This document shows, in pieces, positions 43,137 through 52,201 of a stretch of 64,000 nucleotides of DNA. The DNA is from Clostridium culturomicium (GTDB lineage: Bacteria; Bacillota; Clostridia; Clostridiales; Clostridiaceae): assembly GCF_000821305.1 (NCBI RefSeq), contig NZ_CCXK01000017.1, positions 1,056,159-1,120,158 on the forward strand, given 5' to 3'. Position 1 is the stretch's first letter, and each line of letters begins with the position of its first letter. The notes beneath the pieces were generated by a model that saw only the letters and a list, made by a program, of their open reading frames with translations, was not told where the DNA came from and made no database searches. The translations under genes were made by a program, and so were the position numbers.

Positions 43137-45743
43137 TTACGCTCTTTTGAAAAATTTACTTAACTCCATTATAACTGTTGAAGTTAACGCTAATCCTAAA
43201 CAAATAAGTAATTGTTTCATCATAAATGTGTCTGGAATGTTAAATATTTCTCTTATTCCAGGCACAAGAACAATTCCATATAAAGCAAGGGTAATTAAAA
43301 TAGCTATTAAAACATACCTATTCTTAAAGAAACCAAGCTTAAATACATTTATGTTATTAGATCTTGCAGGAAGTGTTTGGAATATTCTAGCTAGAGTTAC
43401 TGTTGAAAAGGCCATTGCCGCTCCAAGAACTGGAGATGTCTGATTTCCCACAAATTGGGCTGCGATAACAACTATCCCAATCAATATACCTCTTAATAGT
43501 ACAGACTGCCAAGTACCACCTGCTAAAATGCTTTCATTTATATCTCGAGGCGGCTGATCCATAATATTAGCTTCTGCCGGTTCTAACCCTAAAGCAATAG
43601 CTGGAAGTGAATCATTTATAAGGTTAATAAATAGAAGCTGAATAGCAGTAAATGGATTTGCCCAATTTACAAAAACTGCAAATATAATTGCAATAATAGC
43701 TCCTAAGTTTCCAGCGAATAAGTAAGTTATTGCTTTTTTAATATTACTATAAACGGTTCTTCCAACTTCAATGGCAGAAACTATTGTTGCAAAGTTATCA
43801 TCTGTTAATATCATTGCAGAGGCATCTTTTGCAACATCGGTTCCACTTCCCATTCCAATACCAATATTTGCTTGTTTTAAAGCTGGTGCATCGTTGACTC
43901 CATCTCCAGTCATGGCTGCAATATTGCCTTTTTCTTGCCAGGCTTTTACTATTCTTATCTTGTTTTCTGGAGAAACCCTTGCATAAACAGTTATTTTTTC
44001 TAGTTTTTTCTTTAACTCTGCATCACTTAAAGCATCTAACTCCTGTCCTGTTAAGGCTAAATCCCCCTCCTGCATTATTCCAATATCTTTGGCTATTGCT
44101 GCAGCGGTAGTTTTATGGTCTCCTGTAATCATGACAGTTTTAATTCCAGCTCGAATAGCTTCTTTTACAGCATCGTAAACCTGTTCTCTAGGAGGGTCTA
44201 TCATTGCTGTAAGTCCAACTAAAGTCATATCAACCTCATCTTCAAGGCATGGCACAAAATTTATGTCAGGTACATCTTTGATTGCAAAGGCTAAAACCCT
44301 AAGAGCTCTATCAGAAAAGCTTTCATTCTGCTTTCTATACCTTTGTAAAATTTCTTCTGTCATTGGTACTAAATCACCATCATTTAAAGCAGTATTACTT
44401 CTGCTAAACACAACATCCGGTGCACCCTTTGTAAACATAATGGAGTTACCACCAATTGAGTTAACTGTAGACATAAGCTTTCTATCAGAATCAAACGGAA
44501 TCTCACTTAATCTATCATACTTTTCGCGAATTTCATTGTAGTCTATTCCTCTTTTCGTTGCATAATGTAATAGTGCAACTTCAGTAGGATCCCCTATTTC
44601 CTTACCTTCTTCTGTAATCTCTGAATCATTACACAAAGTAGTTGTTAAATTTAAAGCCTTAACTTGACTTGAAGGTTCCTCATCCTTTTCTATTCCATAC
44701 ATAAAGAAATCTACAACTGTCATTTTATTTTGTGTTAATGTACCAGTTTTATCGGTACAAATTACACTGGCTGAACCTAAAGTTTCAACTGCAGGAAGCT
44801 TTCTAATTATAGCTTGCCTTGAGGCCATCTCCTTCGTTCCAACTGCCAATACAATGGTAACAATAGAAGATAACGCCTCTGGTATAGCTGCTACTGCCAC
44901 CGCTATGGCAAACATAAAGGAATCAAACACTAGAGTTTTCATATCATTACCAGACATGTAACCTCTAAATACCTGAATACCAAAAATTACTGCAGCTAAA
45001 ATCATAATAAATATTCCAAGCTTCTTGCCAAATTCATCTAACTTTTCTTGAAGTGGAGTTGATTTTGTTCCTGCTGTTTCTAAAAGAGCAGCAACTTTAC
45101 CCACTTCTGTGTTCATTCCAGTATGAGTTACAACCAATTTTCCTCTTCCATATACAACAGTAGTTCCACTGAAAACCATATTACGTTGGTCACCAATTCC
45201 AACATCCTCTACTATTACATCAGTATGCTTCATTACAGCTTCGGCTTCTCCGGTTATCATTCCTTCGACAACCTTCAAGCTTTGAGCTTCAATAAGTCTT
45301 CCGTCTGCTGGTATGTAATCTCCAGCTTCTAGAAATACAACATCTCCAACTACCAATTCTCTAACTGGCAAAGTTACCTTGTTGCCATCACGAAGAACCT
45401 TTGCATTAGGTGAAGATAATTTCTTTAAACTGTTTAATGAGCTCTCTGCCTTTCTAGTTTGTGTTACTCCTAAAATTGAGTTTAAGATTACAACTAAAAA
45501 GATAATTAAAGACTCCACCCATTCGCCTAAAAATACTTGGACTATGGCTGCAATGAGTAAAATAATTACTAAAGGATCCTTAAAGCTGTCCAAAAACATC
45601 TTCCAAAGAGGAACCTTACTTCCTTCCTTCAATTCATTAAACCCTTGCTCCTTAAGTCGCTTTTCCGCTTCTGATGAGCTCAAGCCCTCCATGGAACTTT
45701 CAGTTTCTTTTATAATATCTATAAAGTTTTTCTTATAAAACAT
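43137..45743 (-). CDS. calcium-type P2A ATPase
   Basis: An 868-residue P-type cation pump. The N-terminal cation-ATPase domain is followed by actuator MITGEAEAV (about 165), the TM4 ion-binding motif PEALSS (about 288), the phosphorylation motif DKTGTLTQNK (about 330), a nucleotide-binding domain, the hinge MTGDGVNDAPALKQANIG and C-terminal helices with INLINDSLPAIALG. The TM4 and TM6 motifs match bacterial SERCA-like calcium ATPases (YloB/LMCA1 type), which export Ca2+. AGGAGGT precedes the ATG. Single gene. Confidence 0.9.
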   Translation of the reverse strand: MFYKKNFIDIIKETESSMEGLSSSEAEKRLKEQGFNELKEGSKVPLWKMFLDSFKDPLVIILLIAAIVQVFLGEWVESLIIFLVVILNSILGVTQTRKAESSLNSLKKLSSPNAKVLRDGNKVTLPVRELVVGDVVFLEAGDYIPADGRLIEAQSLKVVEGMITGEAEAVMKHTDVIVEDVGIGDQRNMVFSGTTVVYGRGKLVVTHTGMNTEVGKVAALLETAGTKSTPLQEKLDEFGKKLGIFIMILAAVIFGIQVFRGYMSGNDMKTLVFDSFMFAIAVAVAAIPEALSSIVTIVLAVGTKEMASRQAIIRKLPAVETLGSASVICTDKTGTLTQNKMTVVDFFMYGIEKDEEPSSQVKALNLTTTLCNDSEITEEGKEIGDPTEVALLHYATKRGIDYNEIREKYDRLSEIPFDSDRKLMSTVNSIGGNSIMFTKGAPDVVFSRSNTALNDGDLVPMTEEILQRYRKQNESFSDRALRVLAFAIKDVPDINFVPCLEDEVDMTLVGLTAMIDPPREQVYDAVKEAIRAGIKTVMITGDHKTTAAAIAKDIGIMQEGDLALTGQELDALSDAELKKKLEKITVYARVSPENKIRIVKAWQEKGNIAAMTGDGVNDAPALKQANIGIGMGSGTDVAKDASAMILTDDNFATIVSAIEVGRTVYSNIKKAITYLFAGNLGAIIAIIFAVFVNWANPFTAIQLLFINLINDSLPAIALGLEPAEANIMDQPPRDINESILAGGTWQSVLLRGILIGIVVIAAQFVGNQTSPVLGAAMAFSTVTLARIFQTLPARSNNINVFKLGFFKNRYVLIAILITLALYGIVLVPGIREIFNIPDTFMMKQLLICLGLALTSTVIMELSKFFKRA

Positions 45744-45953
45744 GTGCGACCTCCTTTGCTCAAAATGTAATCATAGTATAGTATTAGTATTTGGACAATT
45801 TATATTAATTTTTTTTACAAAAAAATTCGACCACTATATCCCAAAATTTAAAGTGAACTGGTACTTACACTTTTTATTAAAAAGAATACACTTATAGTAA
45901 GATTAAAATAAGTTAATTTAAGCATTATGAAAATACATTTTGGAGGTAATGTC

Positions 45954-46850
45954 ATGAAAATAGGTGTATTAATGGGAGGATGTTCTTCAGAAAGACAAGT
46001 ATCTTTATTAACTGGAGAAGAAATAATTAAAAATTTAAATAAGGACAAGTATCATGTAATACCAATAATAATCAACTCAAAGAAAGAGGTTTTTGAAAAA
46101 ATTAAAAATGTAGATTTTGTTTTTATCGCTCTGCATGGTGAGTTTGGTGAAGATGGCTGTATTCAATCTATACTAGAAACTTTAAATCTTCCTTATTCAG
46201 GTAGCAATCCATTAACTAGTGCACTTTGTATGAATAAACAACAAAGCAAAAGAATACTCAAATGTGAAGGTATAAATGTAGCTGAAGGTATATGTCTAAA
46301 AAAATCTGACTTCTTAAATGATTCAACTTCATCTAAATTAAGATATCCTTTAATTGTTAAGCCTAATAATGGAGGTTCAAGCATTGGTGTCTCTTTAATT
46401 AATGATAAAAATGAATTAAATGCTGCTCTGGAAGCTGCCTTCCTTTATTGTGAAGAAGTTCTAATTGAGGAATTCTTAGATGGTAAGGAATATACTGTTC
46501 CAATTCTTAATGGGGCTGCCCTTCCAACTTTAGAAATAAGTTTTAATAGCAGTTTTTTCAACTATGAAGCAAAATATGCAAGTAAGGATACAATTGAAGA
46601 AGTAGCTTCACTTCCAAAGGAACTAAAAGAGGATATTGAAACTATAGCTGAAAAATCTTATGAACTATTAGATTGTAAAGCCTATGCAAGAGTTGATATA
46701 ATAGTTAGTAATGGTAAACCTTACGTTTTAGAACTAAATACCCTGCCAGGAATGACTTCAGCTTCACTTTTCCCTAAAAGTGCAAAAGCTGCTCATATTG
46801 GATTTAGTGAGCTGCTTGATAAAATAATAGAGTATTCATTAAATAAATAA
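45954..46850 (+). CDS. ddl: D-alanine--D-alanine ligase
   Basis: A 298-residue ATP-grasp ligase that makes D-Ala-D-Ala for peptidoglycan. Motifs: VLMGGCSSERQVSL (about 4-17), ALHGEFGEDGCIQ (about 62), KPNNGGSSIGVS (about 135-146) and the C-terminal LELNTLPGMTSASLFP (about 260). The start ATG at 45954 behind TTTGGAGG is preferred over an in-frame ATG nine codons earlier. It lies 24 bp before a MocR-type regulator on the same strand. Confidence 0.95.
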   Translation: MKIGVLMGGCSSERQVSLLTGEEIIKNLNKDKYHVIPIIINSKKEVFEKIKNVDFVFIALHGEFGEDGCIQSILETLNLPYSGSNPLTSALCMNKQQSKRILKCEGINVAEGICLKKSDFLNDSTSSKLRYPLIVKPNNGGSSIGVSLINDKNELNAALEAAFLYCEEVLIEEFLDGKEYTVPILNGAALPTLEISFNSSFFNYEAKYASKDTIEEVASLPKELKEDIETIAEKSYELLDCKAYARVDIIVSNGKPYVLELNTLPGMTSASLFPKSAKAAHIGFSELLDKIIEYSLNK

Positions 46851-46874
46851 TAATAGTTTACAGGGAGGTTTGTT

Positions 46875-48332
46875 TTGATTTTTTCAACTCTAACAATTAA
46901 CAATAATGAACCTATATATATTCAAATCCAGAGGCACATTGAAGAAAGTGTTGCCCGTGGAGATTTAAAAAAGAACAGCAAGCTACCTTCTACAAGAGAA
47001 GCCAGTAAAATATTAAACATAAGCAGAAACTCTGTAATTTCAGCTTATGAAGAACTAGAAATCAAAGGTATTATTGCCACAAAGAGAGGTGTTGGAACCT
47101 TTGTCCTTATAGAAAGGCAGCCCAGTTATGAAAGTTATCATATAGACTTCAGCTCCATGATAAATTCCTATGGTCAGACTCTTAGAACTAAGGATATCAT
47201 CAAGGGTGAATTACCCTTTAAAAAAGGAATGATTTCCTTTAAATCCATTGCTCCAGAACCATCTTTATTTAATCTTGATGATTTTAAAAGATCCCTTCTT
47301 GATGCTTGGACCTATGAAGAAGCTAACCTTTTAAACTACGGCTACGCAAAGGGATATGCCCCTCTTATTGACTATTTCATGGAATATATGAAAGAAAAAA
47401 GTGTTGATACCACCAATAAAGACCTTTTAATTACAAACGGCTTTACGGAAGCCTTTGATATAATATTGAGTGCCCTAACTAAAAGTGGTGATTATATTCT
47501 TTGTGAAAAGCCCACCCATAACACTGCATTAAAAATCATGGAAGCTTATGGTATTAACATAGTGCAGGTTGACATGGATAAAGACGGCTTAAATCCAGAA
47601 GCTCTTGAAGAAGCACTTAAAAAATATAGACCAAAATTTGGATACCTTATTCCTTCCTATAACAATCCAACTGGAATTGTTACCAAAACCCAAAGGAGGA
47701 AAGAGATCTATGATTTATTCAGGGCTTATTCTGTGCCAATAATTGAGGATGGCTTTAATGAGGAGCTCCTTTATTCCAGCTCTCCAACACTTCCTATTGC
47801 TTCCCTTTGTGGAATGGGCAATGGTGTAATCTATATTGGCAGTCTTTCAAAAATTCTCTTCCCGGGTCTTAGGATCGGGTGGATTCTAGGAGATAAAGAT
47901 CTTATCGATATTTTAGAAAGTGTAAAAAGAAGTAGAACTATTCATTCTTCTTTCTTGGATCAGTCAGCTTTCTATTATTATCTAAAAAGTGGAGCCTTTA
48001 ACCGCTATGTAAAAACCGTTAGAAAATATTATAGGGATAAATATAATCTAGTTATGAAAATGGTAGATAAATACCTTCCCTATGAATACGTAACAGGTGA
48101 AGGAGGACTTCATATCTTTATTAAGCTAAAATACAACTTAAATGCAAGAGAACTTCTAAATCTCTGCTTTAATGATGGAGTTATTTTTATGGAAGGCAGC
48201 ATTTTTTATGCTGATAATGCTCCTTCCGATACCTTCAGAATTGGCTTTGGCAGAGTTAGTGATGATGATATCGAAACAGGAATTAAAATTATAGGAAAAA
48301 ACATAAAAAAACTTTTAAAAGAAAAGAGGTGA
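46875..48332 (+). CDS. MocR-type (GntR-aminotransferase) regulator, possibly DdlR
   Basis: A 485-residue fusion of a GntR winged helix (about 10-78, IYIQIQRHIEESVARGDL, LNISRNSVISAYEEL) with a fold-type I aminotransferase domain. The PLP Schiff-base lysine is in GSLSKILFPGLRIG (about 335), and the conserved IPSYNNPTG (about 258) is intact. MocR proteins sense PLP adducts. Adjacency to ddl recalls DdlR, a MocR regulator of ddl described in Brevibacillus; a PdxR role is less likely because no pdxST genes are present. TTG start behind GGGAGG. Ends within a terminator. Confidence 0.88.
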   Translation: MIFSTLTINNNEPIYIQIQRHIEESVARGDLKKNSKLPSTREASKILNISRNSVISAYEELEIKGIIATKRGVGTFVLIERQPSYESYHIDFSSMINSYGQTLRTKDIIKGELPFKKGMISFKSIAPEPSLFNLDDFKRSLLDAWTYEEANLLNYGYAKGYAPLIDYFMEYMKEKSVDTTNKDLLITNGFTEAFDIILSALTKSGDYILCEKPTHNTALKIMEAYGINIVQVDMDKDGLNPEALEEALKKYRPKFGYLIPSYNNPTGIVTKTQRRKEIYDLFRAYSVPIIEDGFNEELLYSSSPTLPIASLCGMGNGVIYIGSLSKILFPGLRIGWILGDKDLIDILESVKRSRTIHSSFLDQSAFYYYLKSGAFNRYVKTVRKYYRDKYNLVMKMVDKYLPYEYVTGEGGLHIFIKLKYNLNARELLNLCFNDGVIFMEGSIFYADNAPSDTFRIGFGRVSDDDIETGIKIIGKNIKKLLKEKR

Positions 48333-48359
48333 TTGCTTAAAATATTTAAGCAATCACCC
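48327..48359. terminator. terminator of the ddl-MocR operon
   Basis: AGGTGATTGCTTA pairs with TAAGCAATCACCT around AAATATT, including the MocR stop codon. It lies 22 bp before the end of the convergent P-type ATPase gene. Confidence 0.75.
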
Positions 48360-48381
48360 TTATTAATCTATGATACACTTA

Positions 48382-51018
48382 TTACCGGACATTAACTTTA
48401 TTGATACATTCCAGCTTCGACCATTCATTGTGCTTCCCACTACATTGATTATTTAATCTATAGATGCAGTTTTCACAAATTTTACTTTGCTTATTTATTT
48501 TTAAACATCTTACAAACTTTACAATCTCATACCAAAATACAGATATTCCACCTATAGTAGCTGCTAAAATAAATTGTTCAAGGGATAGAGCACTGAGCTT
48601 TAGAATCTGGTTAAGTGGTGTATAAATTATTAAAATTAAACCTAATAGCGTTATTCCATTTACAATCCACATAACCTTATCCTTTGCAAGTATTCTAAAA
48701 GATTTGAAGACATAATCATATTTTGAACTGATTACCTGAACTAAGAATAAATTTGCAAATATGATAATTGCAAGTCCCATGGTTCTTGCTAATTCTGCAT
48801 TTTGAGGATTCTCCTTTAATAAAAAATAATAGGTACCAAAAGATGCAGCAAACATTACTATACCTTGAATAACACTTACCATTAAACTCTTACCATTAAT
48901 AAGCTTCTCATCTGCCGGTCTTGGTTTTCTATCCATGATATTTTCTTCCGCTGGCTGCCTTTCCAAAACAATAGAACAAGTAGGGTCAATAATAAGTTCT
49001 AAAAGAACCACATGAAGTGGCAATAGAAGCAAGCTAGACGGATTTATACCAAGAAATGGTGCAAATAATGAAGCTGCTGCAATTGGTATATGAATAGTAA
49101 ATACATATCCAACAGCTTTTCTAATATTATCGTAAATTCTTCTTCCATCCTTAATGGTATCAACAATAGTTGAAAAATTATCATCCATTAAAATCAAATC
49201 TGCAGCTTCCCTTGATACCTCTGACCCACGTCTTCCCATGGCAATTCCGATATCAGCATATTTTAATGCTGGAGCATCATTTACTCCATCGCCAGTCATT
49301 GCAACAATTTCTCCATTCTCTTTAAATGCCTTAACTATTCTCATTTTATGCTCTGGTACAACCCTTGAAAAGATACTAACACTTTTAACATGTTCCCTAA
49401 GCTCTTCATCGCTCATTTTGTCAAGGTCAGCGCCAGTAATTATTTCATTACTGTTTATCATTCCAATTTTCTTTGCTATGGCACTTGCTGTAATACCATT
49501 ATCTCCAGTAATCATTACAACTCGAATTCCAGCTTTAACACACTGTTCAATATCAGCTTTAACTGTCTCTCTCGGAGGATCTGAAAGTCCAATCAATCCA
49601 CAAAAAGTTAGTTTACACTCTTTAATTGATTGTGGAATACTATCCGAACTTTCTACCTTCATCCTTCCTACAGCAATAACCCTCAAACCTTCCTTTGAAA
49701 GATTAACCATTTTATCCTCAATAAGTTTTCTTTCTTTATTATCAATATTACAAATAGATAAAATCTTTTCAGGAGAACCTTTAGCTGCAATGATAATTTC
49801 ATCTTCATGATTCCATACATGTCCCATCATTTTAAGCTCATTAGTAAAAGGATATTCTGTAATAAGCTTTCCTGAAAATAAATGCTCTTTACTAATTCCA
49901 ACCTTTTCACATTTTGAAAGCATGGCCTTTTCCATTGGATCATAAGCTTCTGTTTCACAGGCTAGCCCCATAATTTCTAACAAGCCAAGTTCATCGTCAT
50001 CCATGGACCACATCTCAGTAACAGTCATTTCATTCTTTGTAATTGTCCCAGTTTTATCCACGCATAGCACAGATACAGCCCCTAAAGTTTCCACTGAAGG
50101 AAGTTTATGAACTAAGGAATTTTTCTTTGCCAATCTCCAGGCACCCATAGAAAGAAATACTGTTAAAATCACAGGGAATTCCTCTGGTATCATAGCCATT
50201 GCCAATGTTACTCCTGATAAAATACTTTCAATTATTCTATCTACAAACTCATGGTCAGCAATATTAAAGTATGTGAATACAGCCACTAAAATAAATAAAG
50301 CTGCAGCTATACCAGAGCAAAGTTTTACTAAACCTCTAGTCTGCTTTTGAAGTGGAGTTGGACTTTCTGGTGCCTGAGCTACATTAGTCCCAATTTTACC
50401 ATACTCTGTAGCAGCTCCAATTCTGTCCACCAAAACAGATGCACTACCTTGTGTTACTAAGGTTCCTGCATAGCAGTAATCTTTTCTCCAATAATCTGAT
50501 GATGGCTTTGAACTTTCCACTGTAACCTTCCAAACACCTTCTGCTTCCCCGGTTAAAGAAGACTCATCAATACATAAATCGCTGGCTTTAAATATCTCTC
50601 CATCTGCTGGTATTTTTACTCCCTCATTTATCAGCATCACATCTCCTGGTACTAAATCTGCACTTAATATAACTGTTTCTTTTTCATCTCTAATAACCTT
50701 CACATGTGGTGCCGACAATTCCTTTAAAGCATTAAGAGTTTTATCCGTTTTCCATTCCTGAATAATATCTATGCTTATAATCCCAATAACAAATATAAGC
50801 ATGATTGCTCCATCTCGCGGCTCTCCTAAAAGAAAATAAATTACTGCTGCTACAATTAGTAGTATAAACATTGGTTCACTTAAAATATGAAGAACCTTTA
50901 TAAAAAAGTTATCTTTTTTTTCAGGTGTTAATTGATTCTTTCCGAACTTTTTCTGCAGTTCATGAGCTTCTTCCGTTGTTAATCCTAAATGAGATTTGGT
51001 GTGGTTTTGATTTGTCAT
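48382..51018 (-). CDS. P-type cation ATPase under a NiCo riboswitch, probable Ni/Co exporter
   Basis: An 878-residue P2-type ATPase. Motifs: actuator SLTGEAEG (about 155), TM4 PEEFPVILT (about 276), phosphorylation site CVDKTGTITKNE (about 317), MTGDGVNDAPALKYAD hinge and VVLLELIIDPTC in TM6. The TM4 motif PEEFP differs from the PEALS of the calcium pump at 43137. The C-terminal tail adds a cysteine cluster (CENC, then C-x6 spacing to CSGKH, then ECI) absent from the other pump and possibly metal binding. A NiCo riboswitch lies in the 5' leader, so the physiological cargo is probably Co2+/Ni2+ or a related transition metal. ATG at 51018 behind GGAGGT; upstream in-frame ATGs lack a site. Confidence 0.9.
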   Translation of the reverse strand: MTNQNHTKSHLGLTTEEAHELQKKFGKNQLTPEKKDNFFIKVLHILSEPMFILLIVAAVIYFLLGEPRDGAIMLIFVIGIISIDIIQEWKTDKTLNALKELSAPHVKVIRDEKETVILSADLVPGDVMLINEGVKIPADGEIFKASDLCIDESSLTGEAEGVWKVTVESSKPSSDYWRKDYCYAGTLVTQGSASVLVDRIGAATEYGKIGTNVAQAPESPTPLQKQTRGLVKLCSGIAAALFILVAVFTYFNIADHEFVDRIIESILSGVTLAMAMIPEEFPVILTVFLSMGAWRLAKKNSLVHKLPSVETLGAVSVLCVDKTGTITKNEMTVTEMWSMDDDELGLLEIMGLACETEAYDPMEKAMLSKCEKVGISKEHLFSGKLITEYPFTNELKMMGHVWNHEDEIIIAAKGSPEKILSICNIDNKERKLIEDKMVNLSKEGLRVIAVGRMKVESSDSIPQSIKECKLTFCGLIGLSDPPRETVKADIEQCVKAGIRVVMITGDNGITASAIAKKIGMINSNEIITGADLDKMSDEELREHVKSVSIFSRVVPEHKMRIVKAFKENGEIVAMTGDGVNDAPALKYADIGIAMGRRGSEVSREAADLILMDDNFSTIVDTIKDGRRIYDNIRKAVGYVFTIHIPIAAASLFAPFLGINPSSLLLLPLHVVLLELIIDPTCSIVLERQPAEENIMDRKPRPADEKLINGKSLMVSVIQGIVMFAASFGTYYFLLKENPQNAELARTMGLAIIIFANLFLVQVISSKYDYVFKSFRILAKDKVMWIVNGITLLGLILIIYTPLNQILKLSALSLEQFILAATIGGISVFWYEIVKFVRCLKINKQSKICENCIYRLNNQCSGKHNEWSKLECINKVNVR

Positions 51019-51082
51019 AAAAGTTACCTCCATTGCTCCTAGAGCATTATCGATTCCTCTATGGCACGCCAACCTCTAAAGT

Positions 51083-51122
51083 TATGTTCCAAAAATGTAT
51101 AAAAATACACCTATGGAACATA
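51083..51122 (-). promoter_or_regulatory. stem overlapping the 3' end of the NiCo riboswitch
   Basis: TATGTTCCA pairs perfectly with TGGAACATA. The transcript would form this stem immediately after the aptamer, and it shares its first bases with the aptamer 3' edge. It contains a run of five U in and after an inner GTGTA/TATAC pairing. It is a plausible expression platform that competes with the aptamer. Confidence 0.5.
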
Positions 51123-51210
51123 CTACTGTCCCACAGATGCTTATATAGCCTATCTGCTGCCAATTAAGGCCCAGCCCCACGAACTCAAACGGTTCATCGC
51201 CTGCTCAGTT
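51121..51210 (-). promoter_or_regulatory. NiCo (czcD-motif) riboswitch aptamer
   Basis: On the minus strand the order ACTGAGCAGGC, a stem ATGAACC...GGTTCGT-like (ATGAACCG/GAGTTCGT), GGGCTGGGCC, GGCAGCAGAT, a stem AGAT...ATCT and GTGGGACAGT matches the conserved core of the NiCo riboswitch (GAGCAGGC, GGGCUG, CAUCUGUGGGACAGU) as I remember it from the solved Erysipelotrichaceae aptamer. The four-way junction can be drawn by eye. It lies about 100 nt before the ATPase ATG and downstream of a good promoter. Confidence 0.87.
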
Positions 51211-51240
51211 TGTACTGTAGATTTATATGCAGTGCAAAGA

Positions 51241-51269
51241 GTTATAATATATATATACTACATTTTCAA
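51241..51269 (-). promoter_or_regulatory. sigma-A-type promoter of the NiCo riboswitch leader
   Basis: On the minus strand TTGAAA, 17 bp, TATAAC. The predicted start would be about 25 nt before the riboswitch aptamer. Confidence 0.65.
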
Positions 51270-51307
51270 AAATATGTTAATAATTTTTTTGAAATTTTCA
51301 TAAAAAT

Positions 51308-51342
51308 AGAACCAAATTTAGTGTTTTCACTAAATAGGTTCC
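51308..51342 (-). terminator. terminator after the GNAT gene
   Basis: On the minus strand GGAACCTATTTAGTG pairs with CACTAAATTTGGTTC around AAAA, then TATTTTTATG. One internal mismatch. It insulates the riboswitch leader from the upstream gene. Confidence 0.85.
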
Positions 51343-51362
51343 ACACAAACTTATATAAAAAA

Positions 51363-51956
51363 TTAAATAGCTTTTGCCATTCTGTATAAACTTTGAGAAA
51401 AATACTTTTCTTCTTTCTCAAGAACATAGTTCATTCTTTCATAGAATTTCATTACCTTTGCATCCTTAGCAAGTAAAGAACATCCTTTATATCCTTCTTC
51501 TTTTGCAATTTTTTCAGCCAGGTTCATTAACTCTTTACCTATTCCTAAACCTCTAACCTCTGAGCTTGTTGCTAAGTTGGCAATATATAATTCCTTCTCT
51601 CCACCCTCTTCAAGATCCCTGCTTTTAAATAGATCTTTTATAAAGGTTGCCTTTGCTTTAACTCCCTTAATCATGGTTAAAAGTTTTAAGCTTGTTTTAA
51701 AGTCAAGTCCTGCAATCTCATCACTATCTAGAAGCACTATGGCTCCACAAATTTTTCCATCAAGTTCTGCAACCTTAATATTTAAATAAGAATACCTCGA
51801 TGTCCTGCTTTTAACTAGCCACTGTATCCTATTTAAAATAATGTCCTTTGTTCCCCGACCCCAAACATGATCTGGATTGTCCTCCGTCTCATAAATAAGG
51901 CCAGCGATCATGGGGGCATCTTCCTCCGTGGCAGTTCTTAATGCTAATTTTCTCAT
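51363..51956 (-). CDS. GNAT-family N-acetyltransferase
   Basis: A 197-residue GCN5-related acetyltransferase. The acetyl-CoA loop lies in SEVRGLGIGKELMNLA (about 133-148; R/Q-x-x-G-x-G/A), followed by CSLLAKDAKVMKFYERMNY. The N-terminal block RTATEEDAPMIAGLIYE is typical. The substrate is not predictable. AGAGGGAT precedes the ATG. Confidence 0.85.
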   Translation of the reverse strand: MRKLALRTATEEDAPMIAGLIYETEDNPDHVWGRGTKDIILNRIQWLVKSRTSRYSYLNIKVAELDGKICGAIVLLDSDEIAGLDFKTSLKLLTMIKGVKAKATFIKDLFKSRDLEEGGEKELYIANLATSSEVRGLGIGKELMNLAEKIAKEEGYKGCSLLAKDAKVMKFYERMNYVLEKEEKYFSQSLYRMAKAI

Positions 51957-52201
51957 AAAATAATCCCTCTTTCATTTTTCACGGATACTTTTCTGTATCC
52001 TTTATAATATTATTATATAAAAAATGAAATGAAATATTAAGGCTTTATAGATTCATTAAATAGTACTAATAAGCTATTTTGAAGAATTGTTATTTTTTCA
52101 ATTTAGTCAAAAGTGTACTTAAATTAAGGTGTATTAGTATCACATTTTTTTCATTCTTTTATAATTAAAAATGATTTAATTTAACTAATTCATTCAATTA
52201 T

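Noticed and set aside
49154..49810. 218-codon plus-strand frame opposite the P-type ATPase
   Set aside because: Antisense shadow produced by the codon bias of the ATPase gene; serine/isoleucine-rich with no domain.
51121..51210. yybP-ykoY manganese riboswitch for the P-type ATPase leader
   Set aside because: Manganese aptamers are common before P-type ATPases, but the conserved blocks here (GAGCAGGC, GGCAGC, GTGGGACAGT) fit the NiCo aptamer instead.
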